This document shows positions 1-7,617 of a DNA stretch of 38,275 nucleotides, in pieces. The notes beneath the pieces were generated by a model. That model was not told where the DNA came from. It saw only the letters and a list, made by a program, of their open reading frames with translations, and ran no database searches. The DNA lies in NCBI GenBank assembly GCA_945883495.1, contig CAMCXS010000058.1:1-38275 (forward strand). The letters run 5' to 3'. The position numbers were made by a program, and so were the translations under genes. The stretch comes from Akkermansia muciniphila. GTDB lineage: Bacteria > Verrucomicrobiota > Verrucomicrobiia > Verrucomicrobiales > DEV007. Position 1 is the first letter of the stretch; every line of letters begins with the position of its first letter.

Positions 1-172
1 CCATTCCTGGAAGTCTGAATTCAACCCCACAGGGGAAGGCATCGCAGGTCGTCTGCCCCCACCCGGTCTGGGCGCAACCGAGAGCGGCGATCGCCAGGAG
101 GAGGAGGCCCCAAAGGTTGGGTTCTGGGGAAAAGGGCGGGAGGAAACGGGCGGCGTGGGGCGTCGTGCTCAT
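1..172 (-). CDS. secreted protein of unknown function, C-terminus cut by window edge
   Basis: An open frame starts at the ATG complementary to 170-172 and runs off the left edge, so only about 57 residues are visible. The N-terminus has a hydrophobic stretch (NLWGLLLLAIAALGCAQ) followed by a short region with two cysteines (TTCDAFPCG). This looks like a signal peptide, or possibly a lipoprotein signal since Cys follows ALG. The n-region is long and contains Pro, which is not typical. No family can be assigned from so short a piece. A longer frame through the upstream region exists but its extra residues have low-complexity, shadow-like composition, so I prefer the start at 172. Confidence 0.5.
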   Translation of the reverse strand, partial: MSTTPHAARFLPPFSPEPNLWGLLLLAIAALGCAQTGWGQTTCDAFPCGVEFRLPGM

Positions 173-466
173 CGGAAGGGTGGCGAGTGCTTGGTGGCCC
201 GGAGTTGGGCGCTTGGCAGTCGCTCCCGACAACCAGCCAACTCCCCCCTACAAGCGACGGCGCTGAAATAGGGCGGGAGCGGGACCTCCGCCACGGTGAC
301 TGTGCAACGATTTTGAAACAATTCGCTGTGAGGCTCCGCTCGTGGCTTCCGGTGGCCGGTGGGGTGGTTGGCCCTGTGACGAAGTTGTCACGCAATGCGC
401 GATGGTCAATGGTTGCGCCTGTGTGAGGGTGAAGCTGACCAATCGAAACAACAATCGAAACACAAG
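173..466. other. divergent intergenic region
   Basis: This 294-bp stretch lies between the start of the truncated minus-strand gene and the DUF6261-like gene, so it should hold promoters for both. The only structure I see is an inverted repeat at 376-391 (GTGAC, six bases, GTCAC), about 75 bp upstream of the plus-strand start. It resembles half of a CRP-type site, but the spacing of the TGTGA and TCAC halves is eight rather than six, so I do not call it CRP. No convincing -35/-10 pair was recognised. Confidence 0.3.
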
Positions 467-1216
467 ATGGACACACTCATGACAAGTCACCTCGCCAATG
501 AGGAACTCACCGCCGCCGCTGAGCGGATTTTGCCCGTTTTGGGGGGGCTTTATGGCGGCGATCCGGTGTTGCTGGCGATTGTCAAAGCGTCCGAAGGCGA
601 CGTGGCGTGGATCCACCAAGCCGCGGGGCGTGAGCTTGGCAGTGACTTGACGGATCCGATTCAGTTGGCGGATGAAACGCGGGACAATGCCTTCACAACG
701 CTGCGAGATTTTGCGGGGATTTGGGCGAAGAACGGGGCGGCGAACGCGGCGCAACGGGAGGCAGGCGGGCGGCTCCGGGCGGTGTTCGCCAAGCACGGAA
801 ATTCCCTACACCGGACTGGGTACACGGTGGAGTCCGGCTTGATGGGGGCCTTGCTGGCGGACTTGGGATCAGAGAGCTCCCGGCGGGACCTGGAAACGCT
901 GGGGCTGACGGCGTCTTGCCAACGGCTGGTGGCGGCGCAAGCGGAGTTTGAACGGCTATGGGGGCAGAAGTTCGCGCGTCCGGCGGAAGCGGGCGCGCCG
1001 CCGTTGCGGGAGAGCGTGCCCGCGTTGAAGCGGCGCCTGAATCTGCTCGTGGATGTGGCGGCGGAGGTGGAGCGGCTCAACCCAAGCACTGAGACGTCCG
1101 AGTTACTGGCAAAGTTGAACGAGATCATCAAGGACCTCACCGCGCCGGTGCAAGCGCGGCAGACCCGCGAGGCCAAGGAGGCCGAAGCGGAGGCGAAAGC
1201 GGCTGGGGCCAACTGA
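467..1216 (+). CDS. DUF6261-like hypothetical protein
   Basis: A 249-residue, mostly helical, probably cytoplasmic protein without signal peptide or membrane segment. The pattern resembles the DUF6261 family: a D-x-x-RD-x-x-F/Y motif (DETRDNAFTTLRDF) near residue 65, an LxxLGLxxxxxRLVAAQAEFERL stretch in the middle, and a LNEIIKDL motif before a charged tail rich in Ala, Glu and Lys. Function of that family is unknown. The frame is open further upstream to 395, but ATG 467 (or ATG 479) starts the recognisable protein. It is convergent with rarA, with the repeat array between them. The family assignment is from memory of the motif pattern and is tentative. Confidence 0.65.
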   Translation: MDTLMTSHLANEELTAAAERILPVLGGLYGGDPVLLAIVKASEGDVAWIHQAAGRELGSDLTDPIQLADETRDNAFTTLRDFAGIWAKNGAANAAQREAGGRLRAVFAKHGNSLHRTGYTVESGLMGALLADLGSESSRRDLETLGLTASCQRLVAAQAEFERLWGQKFARPAEAGAPPLRESVPALKRRLNLLVDVAAEVERLNPSTETSELLAKLNEIIKDLTAPVQARQTREAKEAEAEAKAAGAN

Positions 1217-1265
1217 GCGAACGGCTCGTTTACGCGACGGATTAGCCGGTCCAGGTGTGTTGGTC

Positions 1266-1486
1266 GCGGATTTGCGAGGCAGACGCGTGCCGTACGGAGG
1301 CGCGCTCGCAGATTTGCGTCGCAAGCGATCGCTTCGCGGAGCGAGGGGCGCGGATTTGCGAGGAAAGCAGGGCTCCTGCGGAGCGGGGTTCGCGGATTTG
1401 CGTGGAAAGCAAGCGTCTCACGGGGCGAGAGGCGCGGAGCTGCGGGGAAAGCAGGGCACCGGCGGGGCGTGGGTCGCGGATTTGCG
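1266..1486. repeat. 42-bp tandem repeat array, five full units plus a partial sixth
   Basis: The word GCGGATTTGCG, with small variations, begins at 1266, 1308, 1350, 1392, 1434 and 1476, so the period is exactly 42 bp. The middle of the unit carries a short inverted repeat, clearest in unit 3 (GCTCC TGC GGAGC) and degenerate in the others. Because 42 is a multiple of three, several frames stay open through it and encode 14-residue repeats. There is no start signal or recognisable protein, so I treat it as non-coding. It sits between the 3' ends of two convergent genes. It is not CRISPR: there are no unique spacers. Confidence 0.9.
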
Positions 1487-1496
1487 CGGTAAGCCC

Positions 1497-1525
1497 CCTC
1501 AACTCTCAACTCTCAACCCTCAACT
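1497..1525. repeat. 7-bp tandem repeat (CTCAACT-type)
   Basis: Directly after the 42-bp array there are about four copies of a 7-bp word (CTCAACT, CTCAACT, CTCAACC, CTCAACT), running up to and over the stop codon of rarA. The last copies therefore specify the extreme C-terminus of RarA. It is a simple sequence repeat that could vary by slippage. Confidence 0.75.
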
Positions 1526-2883
1526 GCCCCATTGGACTCAAACAGCTTGCGCCAGTGATCCAGACGTTCTTTTACGCGGGCTTCGAGGCCGTTCTCGCTG
1601 GGCTCGTAGTAGCGGCGGCCTTCGGGGAGGTAGGCTTGGGGGATGTAGCCCTCCGGATCGTCGTGCGCGTAGCTGTAGGCGAGTTCGGACTCTTCGGTCC
1701 CGCTGGCGGCGGCGAGCTTCTTGCGGGTTTTGGTGCGGAGATGGGGCGGGACGGCGAGGGTACGGCCGTTGCGGACATCGGCAAGCGCGGCGTCGATTCC
1801 CACGTAGGCGCGGTTGCTCTTCGGCGCCGTCGCGATGTAGACGGCGGCGTGGGCCAGGGGAATGCGGGCTTCCGGCATGCCGATGAACTCGGCGGCTTGA
1901 TGCGCGGCCAAGGCGACGCGGAGGGCGTTAGAATCCGCCATGCCGACGTCTTCACTGGCCGCGATGACGATGCGGCGGGCGATAAAGCGCGGGTCTTCGC
2001 CGGCGTAGAGCATTTTGGCGAGCCAGTAGAGGGCGGCGTCGGGATCGCTGCCGCGCATCGATTTGATGAAGGCGCTGATGGTGTCGTAGTGGGCATCGCC
2101 ATCGCCATCGTAGACCACGGTTTTCTGCTGGATCGACTCTTCGGCGACCTCGAGGGTGAAGTCGATGACGCCATCTGGGCCGGGCGGGGTGGTGAGGACG
2201 CCGAGTTCCAGGGAGGAGAGGAGCTTGCGCGCGTCGCCATCGGAGCATTTGGAGAGATGGAGGGCGGCCTCGGGCGCCATGCGGATCGGGGTTTTGCCGA
2301 GGCCCCGTTCGGAATCGGCCAAGGTGCGTTCGACGAGCTGGACGAGATCCTCATTGGCCAGTGGCTCGAGCTGGAAGACCTGGGAGCGGGAGATCAGCGG
2401 GCTGTTGATGTAAAAGAAGGGATTGTGCGTGGTGGCGCCGATGAAGCGGACGGTGCCGCGTTCGATGTGGGGGAGGAGGACGTCTTGCTGGGCCTTGTTG
2501 AAGCGGTGGATCTCGTCGACAAAGAGCGTGGTCGCTTGGTTTCGCGTCCGGAGGAAAAGGGCGGCGCCATCGACGGCTTGGCGGATTTCGGCGACGTTGC
2601 TTTCCACTCCGCTGAGATTGACGAACCGCGTGGAGGTAGATTGGGCGATGAGCTGGGCGAGGCTGGTTTTGCCAACGCCGGGCGGGCCGTAGAAGATGAG
2701 TGAGGTGAAGCGGTCGGCTTCGACGGCGCGGCGCAAGAGGCGGCCGGGACCGAGGATGTGTTGCTGGCCGATGTATTCGTCCAAGGTCCGGGGACGCATC
2801 CGGGCGGCCAAAGGCATGGAGGGAGCGGAGGTGCCCGGCGCTTCGGCGGCAGAGGGTTCATCGGACCGGAAGAGATCGTCCAT
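1513..2883 (-). CDS. rarA: replication-associated recombination protein A, AAA+ ATPase
   Basis: A 456-residue RarA/MgsA protein, the usual length of the family. RarA is a clamp-loader-like AAA+ ATPase that acts at stalled replication forks and on single-stranded DNA gaps. Visible: the family start LAARMRPRTLDEYIGQ (residues 25-40), Walker A GPPGVGKT (66-73), Walker B FVDEIH (121-126), sensor 1 GATTHNP (149-155) and the arginine-finger region LISRSQVF (163-170). The C-terminal part (GDGDAHYD...SMRGSDPDAALYWLAKM) is the MgsA oligomerisation domain. The start is the ATG at 2883, eight bases from the open frame leading into mpl on the other strand. The C-terminus runs into the 7-bp repeat. Confidence 0.95.
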   Translation of the reverse strand: MDDLFRSDEPSAAEAPGTSAPSMPLAARMRPRTLDEYIGQQHILGPGRLLRRAVEADRFTSLIFYGPPGVGKTSLAQLIAQSTSTRFVNLSGVESNVAEIRQAVDGAALFLRTRNQATTLFVDEIHRFNKAQQDVLLPHIERGTVRFIGATTHNPFFYINSPLISRSQVFQLEPLANEDLVQLVERTLADSERGLGKTPIRMAPEAALHLSKCSDGDARKLLSSLELGVLTTPPGPDGVIDFTLEVAEESIQQKTVVYDGDGDAHYDTISAFIKSMRGSDPDAALYWLAKMLYAGEDPRFIARRIVIAASEDVGMADSNALRVALAAHQAAEFIGMPEARIPLAHAAVYIATAPKSNRAYVGIDAALADVRNGRTLAVPPHLRTKTRKKLAAASGTEESELAYSYAHDDPEGYIPQAYLPEGRRYYEPSENGLEARVKERLDHWRKLFESNGAVEG

Positions 2884-3002
2884 CCGGCAACTTGGCGCGC
2901 GCCCGCCGGGAATCCAGCCTTTGGTTGAGGGGGGGAACGTTGAACAGCGGTGGAAAAATGCTTTCGCGCCCCGTAAGGGTGACGTATGGAAGCCGCCCGC
3001 GA

Positions 3003-4406
3003 ATGACGATGAGGACGACTGAAGACCCGAAGCATTTTTATTTTATGGGCATCTGCGGCACCGCGATGGGAGCGGTGGCGGCGGCTCTCAAGGATCTCGG
3101 GCACCGGGTGAGCGGTTCTGATAACGGGGTGTATCCGCCGATGTCGACGTTTTTGGCGGCCAAGGGGATCAGCATCCAGGCACCGTTCGCGGCTTCGAAC
3201 ATTCCGGCGGATGCGGATTGCATCGTGATCGGCAATGCGATGAGCCGGGGCAATGCGGAAGTCGAAGAAGTGTTGAACCGGAAGCTGGCGTATCTCTCGC
3301 TTCCGGAGGTGTTGAAACAGCAGTTTCTGCACGGGAAACGGAACCTGGTGGTGACGGGCACCCACGGGAAAACGACGACGACCTCGATGTTGGCGTGGTT
3401 GCTGGAATCGGCCGGGGAGTCGCCGGATTTTATGATTGGTGGGTTGCCGGCGAACTTCGGGATGGGCTGCCGGTTGGGAGGACCGACGGAGTTCGTGATT
3501 CTGGAGGGCGACGAGTACGACACCGCGTTTTTCGACAAGCGCTCCAAGTTCGTCCACTACCTGCCTGGGGTGGTGGTGGTGAACAACATTGAGTTCGATC
3601 ATGCGGACATCTTCGCGGATCTGGAGGCCATCAAGCTGAGCTTCAAGCGCCTATTGAACATCGTGCCTTCGAATGGAGCGGTGGTGATCAATGGAGACGA
3701 TGTGAATTGCCGCGTCGTGGCGGCGGGGTGCTTGGCCAGGGTGATCCAGGTTGGTTTTGGGGAGCATTGCGACGTGCGGATCACGGGAGTGGAGTATCTG
3801 CCGGAATCCTCCCGCTTTGTGATCGAGGGAAAGACTTGCGAAATCGCGATGGCCGGGGAGTTCAACGTGCGCAATGCGGCGATGGCGCTGACGGCGGCGC
3901 GGGCTTCGGGATTTGATCTCGACTTGCTGGTGAGCGCATTGCCCGGTTTCCGTGGGGTGGCGCGGCGGCAGGAAGTGCGCGGTGAGACGTCCCGGGGGAT
4001 GGTGGTGATCGACGACTTTGGGCATCACCCGACGGCGATGCGCGAGGCTTTGTCCGCAATGCGCAACAAATTCCCGGGGCGGAGGCTTTGGGCGATCTTT
4101 GAGCCGCGCTCGAACACGACGCGGCGGCGGGTTTTCCAGGACGATCTCCCGGAAGCGCTTTCCGGAGCGGATGGCGTGTGCATCGCCTCGGTTCCGAACC
4201 CGGAGAAGGTCGCAGCGGAGAATCGGCTCGACCCAGATTTGGTGGCGCGGGATTTGGTGGCGCGCGGCGTGGCCGCCTTTCACGAGCCGGACGCGGACGC
4301 GATCGTGAACCGTCTGCAGCAACAGGCCCGGGACGGGGACGTGCTGATCGTGTTCAGTAACGGAGGCTTCGACCGGATCCACGACAAATTGCTGGCGGCG
4401 CTGTGA
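3003..4406 (+). CDS. mpl: UDP-N-acetylmuramate:L-alanyl-gamma-D-glutamyl-meso-diaminopimelate ligase
   Basis: A 467-residue Mur ligase family enzyme. Mpl joins the recycled tripeptide L-Ala-gamma-D-Glu-meso-DAP to UDP-MurNAc, returning cell-wall peptides to peptidoglycan synthesis in the cytoplasm. The N-terminal signature FMGICGTAMG (14-23) and SGSDNGVYPPMS (37-48) distinguish Mpl from MurC. The ATP site is GTHGKTTTT (119-127), followed by EGDEYDTAFFDKRSKF (168-183) and NNIEFDHADIF. The frame extends upstream to 2892, but that extension overlaps the rarA promoter region and lacks conservation-like sequence. I therefore choose ATG 3003, with ATG 3009 an alternative. Its last bases overlap the next gene, so the two are probably translationally coupled. 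Confidence 0.93.
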   Translation: MTMRTTEDPKHFYFMGICGTAMGAVAAALKDLGHRVSGSDNGVYPPMSTFLAAKGISIQAPFAASNIPADADCIVIGNAMSRGNAEVEEVLNRKLAYLSLPEVLKQQFLHGKRNLVVTGTHGKTTTTSMLAWLLESAGESPDFMIGGLPANFGMGCRLGGPTEFVILEGDEYDTAFFDKRSKFVHYLPGVVVVNNIEFDHADIFADLEAIKLSFKRLLNIVPSNGAVVINGDDVNCRVVAAGCLARVIQVGFGEHCDVRITGVEYLPESSRFVIEGKTCEIAMAGEFNVRNAAMALTAARASGFDLDLLVSALPGFRGVARRQEVRGETSRGMVVIDDFGHHPTAMREALSAMRNKFPGRRLWAIFEPRSNTTRRRVFQDDLPEALSGADGVCIASVPNPEKVAAENRLDPDLVARDLVARGVAAFHEPDADAIVNRLQQQARDGDVLIVFSNGGFDRIHDKLLAAL

Positions 4407-5170
4407 ACTCCGACTACCTGCGGCGCCACCGGGCACATGACGTTGAGGCGCTGCTGGAGCGTTGGGTGGCAGTGGCGCGTGGGGCCGGGTTGGACATGGT
4501 GGAGCTGCGGCCCGGGGTGCCTTATTTGAGAACGCGTGGGCCTTGGTGTGAGGAGCGTGCGGTGTATCTGTCCGCCGGCATCCATGGGGACGAACCGGCG
4601 GGGACGGAGGGATTGATTGGTTGGGCGGAATCCCGGATCGATTGGTTGCGAAGCGCGAGTTGCCTGATCATTCCGTGTTTCAACCCGGACGGACTGCGGC
4701 AAAACACGCGCCGTGACGCGACCGGGACGGACCTGAACCGGGAATTTCATCACACGCGGAATCCGTTGATCTCGGCGTGGCGCGAGCGGATGGAAGGGAT
4801 GCGGTTCCGCTTGGCGCTGTGTCTCCACGAGGATTACGACGCCACGGGGACTTATCTCTACGAGCTTGGGGAGGTTGGGGAATCCATCGGCAACGAATGT
4901 CTAGACGCCTGCGCGGAGTTCATCCCGCGAGAGAGCCGGGCAGAGGTGGAAGGGATGGCGATGGACCGTGGGCTGCTGTTTCACGGTGGGGATCTCTTGG
5001 CACTGCTGGAGGAAATGGAAGAGGGGCTGCCGGAGGCGATTTACCTGCGGGTTCATCACGCGGTGACGGCGTTGACCTTCGAGACGCCCTCGGAGTTTGG
5101 GCTGGACTTGCGAGTGGCTGCCCAGGTGCGATGCATTGAGGCGGCGCTCCGGTTGACCGGTCTCGTTTGA
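4403..5170 (+). CDS. M14-family zinc carboxypeptidase-like protein
   Basis: A 255-residue protein starting at a GTG that overlaps the mpl stop codon (GTGA). It has M14 metallopeptidase features: zinc ligands in HGDE (H61, E64) and LH (H142), the substrate-binding stretch FNPDGLRQNTRRDATGTDLNR (split here as FNPDG 93-97 and GTDLNREF 108-115), and a candidate catalytic glutamate in TFETPSE (E227). There is no signal peptide, so it should act in the cytoplasm. The family includes murein peptide amidase MpaA and also aspartoacylase/succinylglutamate desuccinylase-like enzymes. Tight coupling with mpl suggests it trims cell-wall peptides for recycling. That role is inference. Confidence 0.85.
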   Translation: MNSDYLRRHRAHDVEALLERWVAVARGAGLDMVELRPGVPYLRTRGPWCEERAVYLSAGIHGDEPAGTEGLIGWAESRIDWLRSASCLIIPCFNPDGLRQNTRRDATGTDLNREFHHTRNPLISAWRERMEGMRFRLALCLHEDYDATGTYLYELGEVGESIGNECLDACAEFIPRESRAEVEGMAMDRGLLFHGGDLLALLEEMEEGLPEAIYLRVHHAVTALTFETPSEFGLDLRVAAQVRCIEAALRLTGLV

Positions 5171-5235
5171 ACGGGTCCCGAAATTCCGGGGCTTGCGTTT
5201 GGATGCCTGCTAGTGTAGGGCTAGGTCTTAATGAT

Positions 5236-5267
5236 CTCTGGGTCCTGATTTTCTGAGGGACCAAGAG
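5236..5267 (+). promoter_or_regulatory. imperfect inverted repeat upstream of the TIR gene
   Basis: Two 10-bp arms, CTCTGGGTCC (5236-5245) and GGACCAAGAG (5258-5267), pair with one mismatch across a 12-base loop. The repeat ends 20 bp before the ATG of the TIR-TPR gene. It has no U-tract, so it does not look like a standard terminator for the M14 gene. It could be an operator or a 5'-leader hairpin. Confidence 0.4.
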
Positions 5268-5287
5268 GTCGAGTTCGACACTGTCCC

Positions 5288-7564
5288 ATGGCCTCCGCGA
5301 ATCTCATTTACCTTTCGGCAACGAAGCGAGACGGCGAACCAGCGCGTCTGTTCCAGGAAGGCTTCGAGCGTTTTCACGTTCCAATGGGCGTCTCGGTTCA
5401 TCCGGATCGAATCAGGTTTGCGCGATCGCGAACATTGGTTCGCCACGGCGAAGAGAACCCACGGGTCGGGGAGATTCCGGAATCGATCCAGCAGACGATA
5501 CGGTCTGGAGAAATGATGGTGCTGCTGTGCAGCGCGGCGGCGGCCAGCTCGCGTTGGATCGCGGCGGAATTGGAGATTTATTATCAGGCTCGACCGCGGG
5601 CGGTGGTGATCCCGGTGGTTCTAGAAGGCGAGCCGCGTCCAGAGGAGTCGCATCGAGAAGCCTACGAAAAGCCGTGTTTCCCGGAGAATCTACGCAAAGC
5701 GGATCAAGATCGCTGGATCAGCGCCAAGGGAGAGGGCGGGGTCGAAGCGGCGGTCACTTCGGTGGTGGCAGCGGTCCTGGGCGTCCGGCTGGAGGAGTTG
5801 GCTTACTTTATCGATCGGCGAGCCACGAAGCTCGGGCGGGAGCGGACGCTCGCGAGTCGAGCAGGGGCGGCGGCGGTTGCGTTGGCGACGCTGTGGACTC
5901 TTCGGGAGAGCATTCATTTGAGCGCGTTGCGTGGGAACGATGCCTATGCAGGCGGTTGGGGCCGGGACGTGGAGGCGTTTTTGGCGAATTTCCGGTTGGA
6001 AGGCGGAGGCATGTATCCACCGGAAAAATTGCAACCTACATCAGCGCTTCCGCCTCCGGGGCCGGAGCCCATTGAAGCTGTCGTGCCGCCGGCACCGGCT
6101 CCCGTGGCGCCTTCGCCCTCTCCGTTGGCGGCGGACCCGGAAGCGCTTCGTTTGGCGTTGAAGGCTTGGCTGGACCGGGCGGAGAGCCACCTTCCGGATG
6201 AGCCGGACCAAACGCGGGAGTGGCTGGTGCAGTGTGGAAAGTTCCTCACTGCCGCTTCGCCCGGGGAGTTTGGGAACGAGCTTTACCGCTTCCACGCCCT
6301 GTTGGCGGTGGCGGCCCGCTGCCACGGGGATGCCGAGACGGCCAAGGTGGAGTTGGCTCGGGCGATCGGATTCTGGACCCAGATGCCGATCGAGGATCCG
6401 GTTTCCCGAGAGGAAGAGGCCTTCGAGATTTTGGCGACGATCTCGCCGGGAGCGGAGTGGTCGAACAGTGTGCAGATCTTGGTCGAGTGGCTTTCCCGGC
6501 AACCGGCATCGGGGGATCGGATCGTCGCGAGGGCGACTCGGTTGCAGGAGGTCGCTTCCGCACGGCCCTTTCTAATCCCTCTGGTGGATGCGTTCCTCAG
6601 TCAGGCGTTGGAGCGGATCGAGCCGGCACCCGTGGATCGGGTGGCGGAACGGGCGCGGTGGGATTTGATCCGGGCGGAGTTTGCGCGCGAGACCGGACGC
6701 TCGGAACGGATGGCTGCGATTCTGACGGCGGCGATCATGAATCTAGAGAGGGAAGGGAGTCCTGGAACGGGGCTTCACCGGAGCCTCAAGGCACAAATTG
6801 TGTTTCGGGAAGGGCGTGATCGGCCCGAGAGCCGGGCGCGGATGTTGAAGGAGACGATTCCCGTGATGGAGGAGGGATGCGTCATCGCCGGCTGGCAAGA
6901 ATGGTTCACGAAGGACGTGGCCGCGGCCTGGAGTTTGACGGGTGATTTGTTGCTGGAGAAAGGTGAGCACGGCGAGGCGATTCAATCCTACAACCGGGCG
7001 GTCGAGTATGCGGACACGCCGCAGACGCTGGCGCATCTGCTCTTGCGCTCCGGTTGTGCCTATCGCTACGCCGGGGATCCGGGAGGTGCGTGGGACGCGT
7101 TCTCGCTGGCGTTGCCGATTTTTGAGAAGGCCGGGGATCAGGCATCTCAGGTGGTGGCACTCTACGGACAAGCGATGGCGGCCCGTGATCTGGCTCGTCC
7201 TGAGGACTCCGCTTCATTGGCGAACCGGGCGGAAGCGTTACGACTGAGATTGGGGCCGGAGTGGAAGCCGCCGCTTTACTGGCGCGAGCCGCTCGATCAA
7301 GTGTCGCCTCCGGTAGCATCCTCTTCGGACCTCGCGATCGAAAGCTTGAATTACAACCCCGTTGTGGAGGCGAAGATCAACAAGGTGCGCGAAGAGATTG
7401 AGCTTCGCGAAGCCAAAGGGCCCGATAAGCACACAGCGGAGGAGCTTCAGGACCTCCAGGCTCTTTACCAGGAACTGGATCGACTGCTTCGGGAAAAAAT
7501 CACTGGCGGCGCTGGGTCAGGGGCTTCTTCGCTCGAGGTTGAGGTTCTCCGGCGCAATCGCTGA
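5288..7564 (+). CDS. TIR-domain protein with transmembrane helix and TPR region
   Basis: A 758-residue multidomain protein. Residues 1 to about 170 resemble bacterial TIR domains: strand LIYLSATKRD, helix IPESIQQTIRSGEMMVLLCS, then SSRWIAAE, where E94 matches the catalytic glutamate position of NADase TIRs, then VVIPVVLEGEP and CFPENL. A segment typical of these proteins follows (AAVLGVRLEELAYFIDRRATK). A short hydrophobic helix lies near 190-206, then a proline-rich linker (about 243-282). A long helical repeat region has TPR-like units (GEHGEAIQSYNRAVEYADTP, SGCAYRYAGDPGGAWDAF), and a charged coiled coil ends it (about 690-740). TIR plus TPR proteins serve signalling or anti-phage roles. 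Here no defence partner genes are adjacent, so function is open. Confidence 0.8.
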   Translation: MASANLIYLSATKRDGEPARLFQEGFERFHVPMGVSVHPDRIRFARSRTLVRHGEENPRVGEIPESIQQTIRSGEMMVLLCSAAAASSRWIAAELEIYYQARPRAVVIPVVLEGEPRPEESHREAYEKPCFPENLRKADQDRWISAKGEGGVEAAVTSVVAAVLGVRLEELAYFIDRRATKLGRERTLASRAGAAAVALATLWTLRESIHLSALRGNDAYAGGWGRDVEAFLANFRLEGGGMYPPEKLQPTSALPPPGPEPIEAVVPPAPAPVAPSPSPLAADPEALRLALKAWLDRAESHLPDEPDQTREWLVQCGKFLTAASPGEFGNELYRFHALLAVAARCHGDAETAKVELARAIGFWTQMPIEDPVSREEEAFEILATISPGAEWSNSVQILVEWLSRQPASGDRIVARATRLQEVASARPFLIPLVDAFLSQALERIEPAPVDRVAERARWDLIRAEFARETGRSERMAAILTAAIMNLEREGSPGTGLHRSLKAQIVFREGRDRPESRARMLKETIPVMEEGCVIAGWQEWFTKDVAAAWSLTGDLLLEKGEHGEAIQSYNRAVEYADTPQTLAHLLLRSGCAYRYAGDPGGAWDAFSLALPIFEKAGDQASQVVALYGQAMAARDLARPEDSASLANRAEALRLRLGPEWKPPLYWREPLDQVSPPVASSSDLAIESLNYNPVVEAKINKVREEIELREAKGPDKHTAEELQDLQALYQELDRLLREKITGGAGSGASSLEVEVLRRNR

Positions 7565-7617
7565 CTTGTTTTTCTCCGCTTGCCGCCCGTGGGATTGCCG
7601 CCATCGTAGCGATCCTG

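Noticed and set aside
375-391. CRP-type binding site upstream of the DUF6261-like gene
   Set aside because: The TGTGA and TCAC halves are eight bases apart rather than six, and there is no crp gene context.
1266-1486. possible CRISPR array
   Set aside because: Repeats are directly adjacent without unique spacers, and there are no cas genes.
1255-2703. 482-residue plus-strand open frame
   Set aside because: It runs antisense through rarA with low-complexity Gly/Val/Asp-rich composition; only its start covers the repeat array.
2394-3602. 402-residue minus-strand open frame
   Set aside because: It is a shadow of mpl and rarA; it has His/Arg/Pro-rich composition and no motif.
5236-5267. intrinsic terminator after the M14 peptidase gene
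   Set aside because: The stem is imperfect, the loop is 12 bases and no U-tract follows, so I list it as a possible regulatory hairpin instead.
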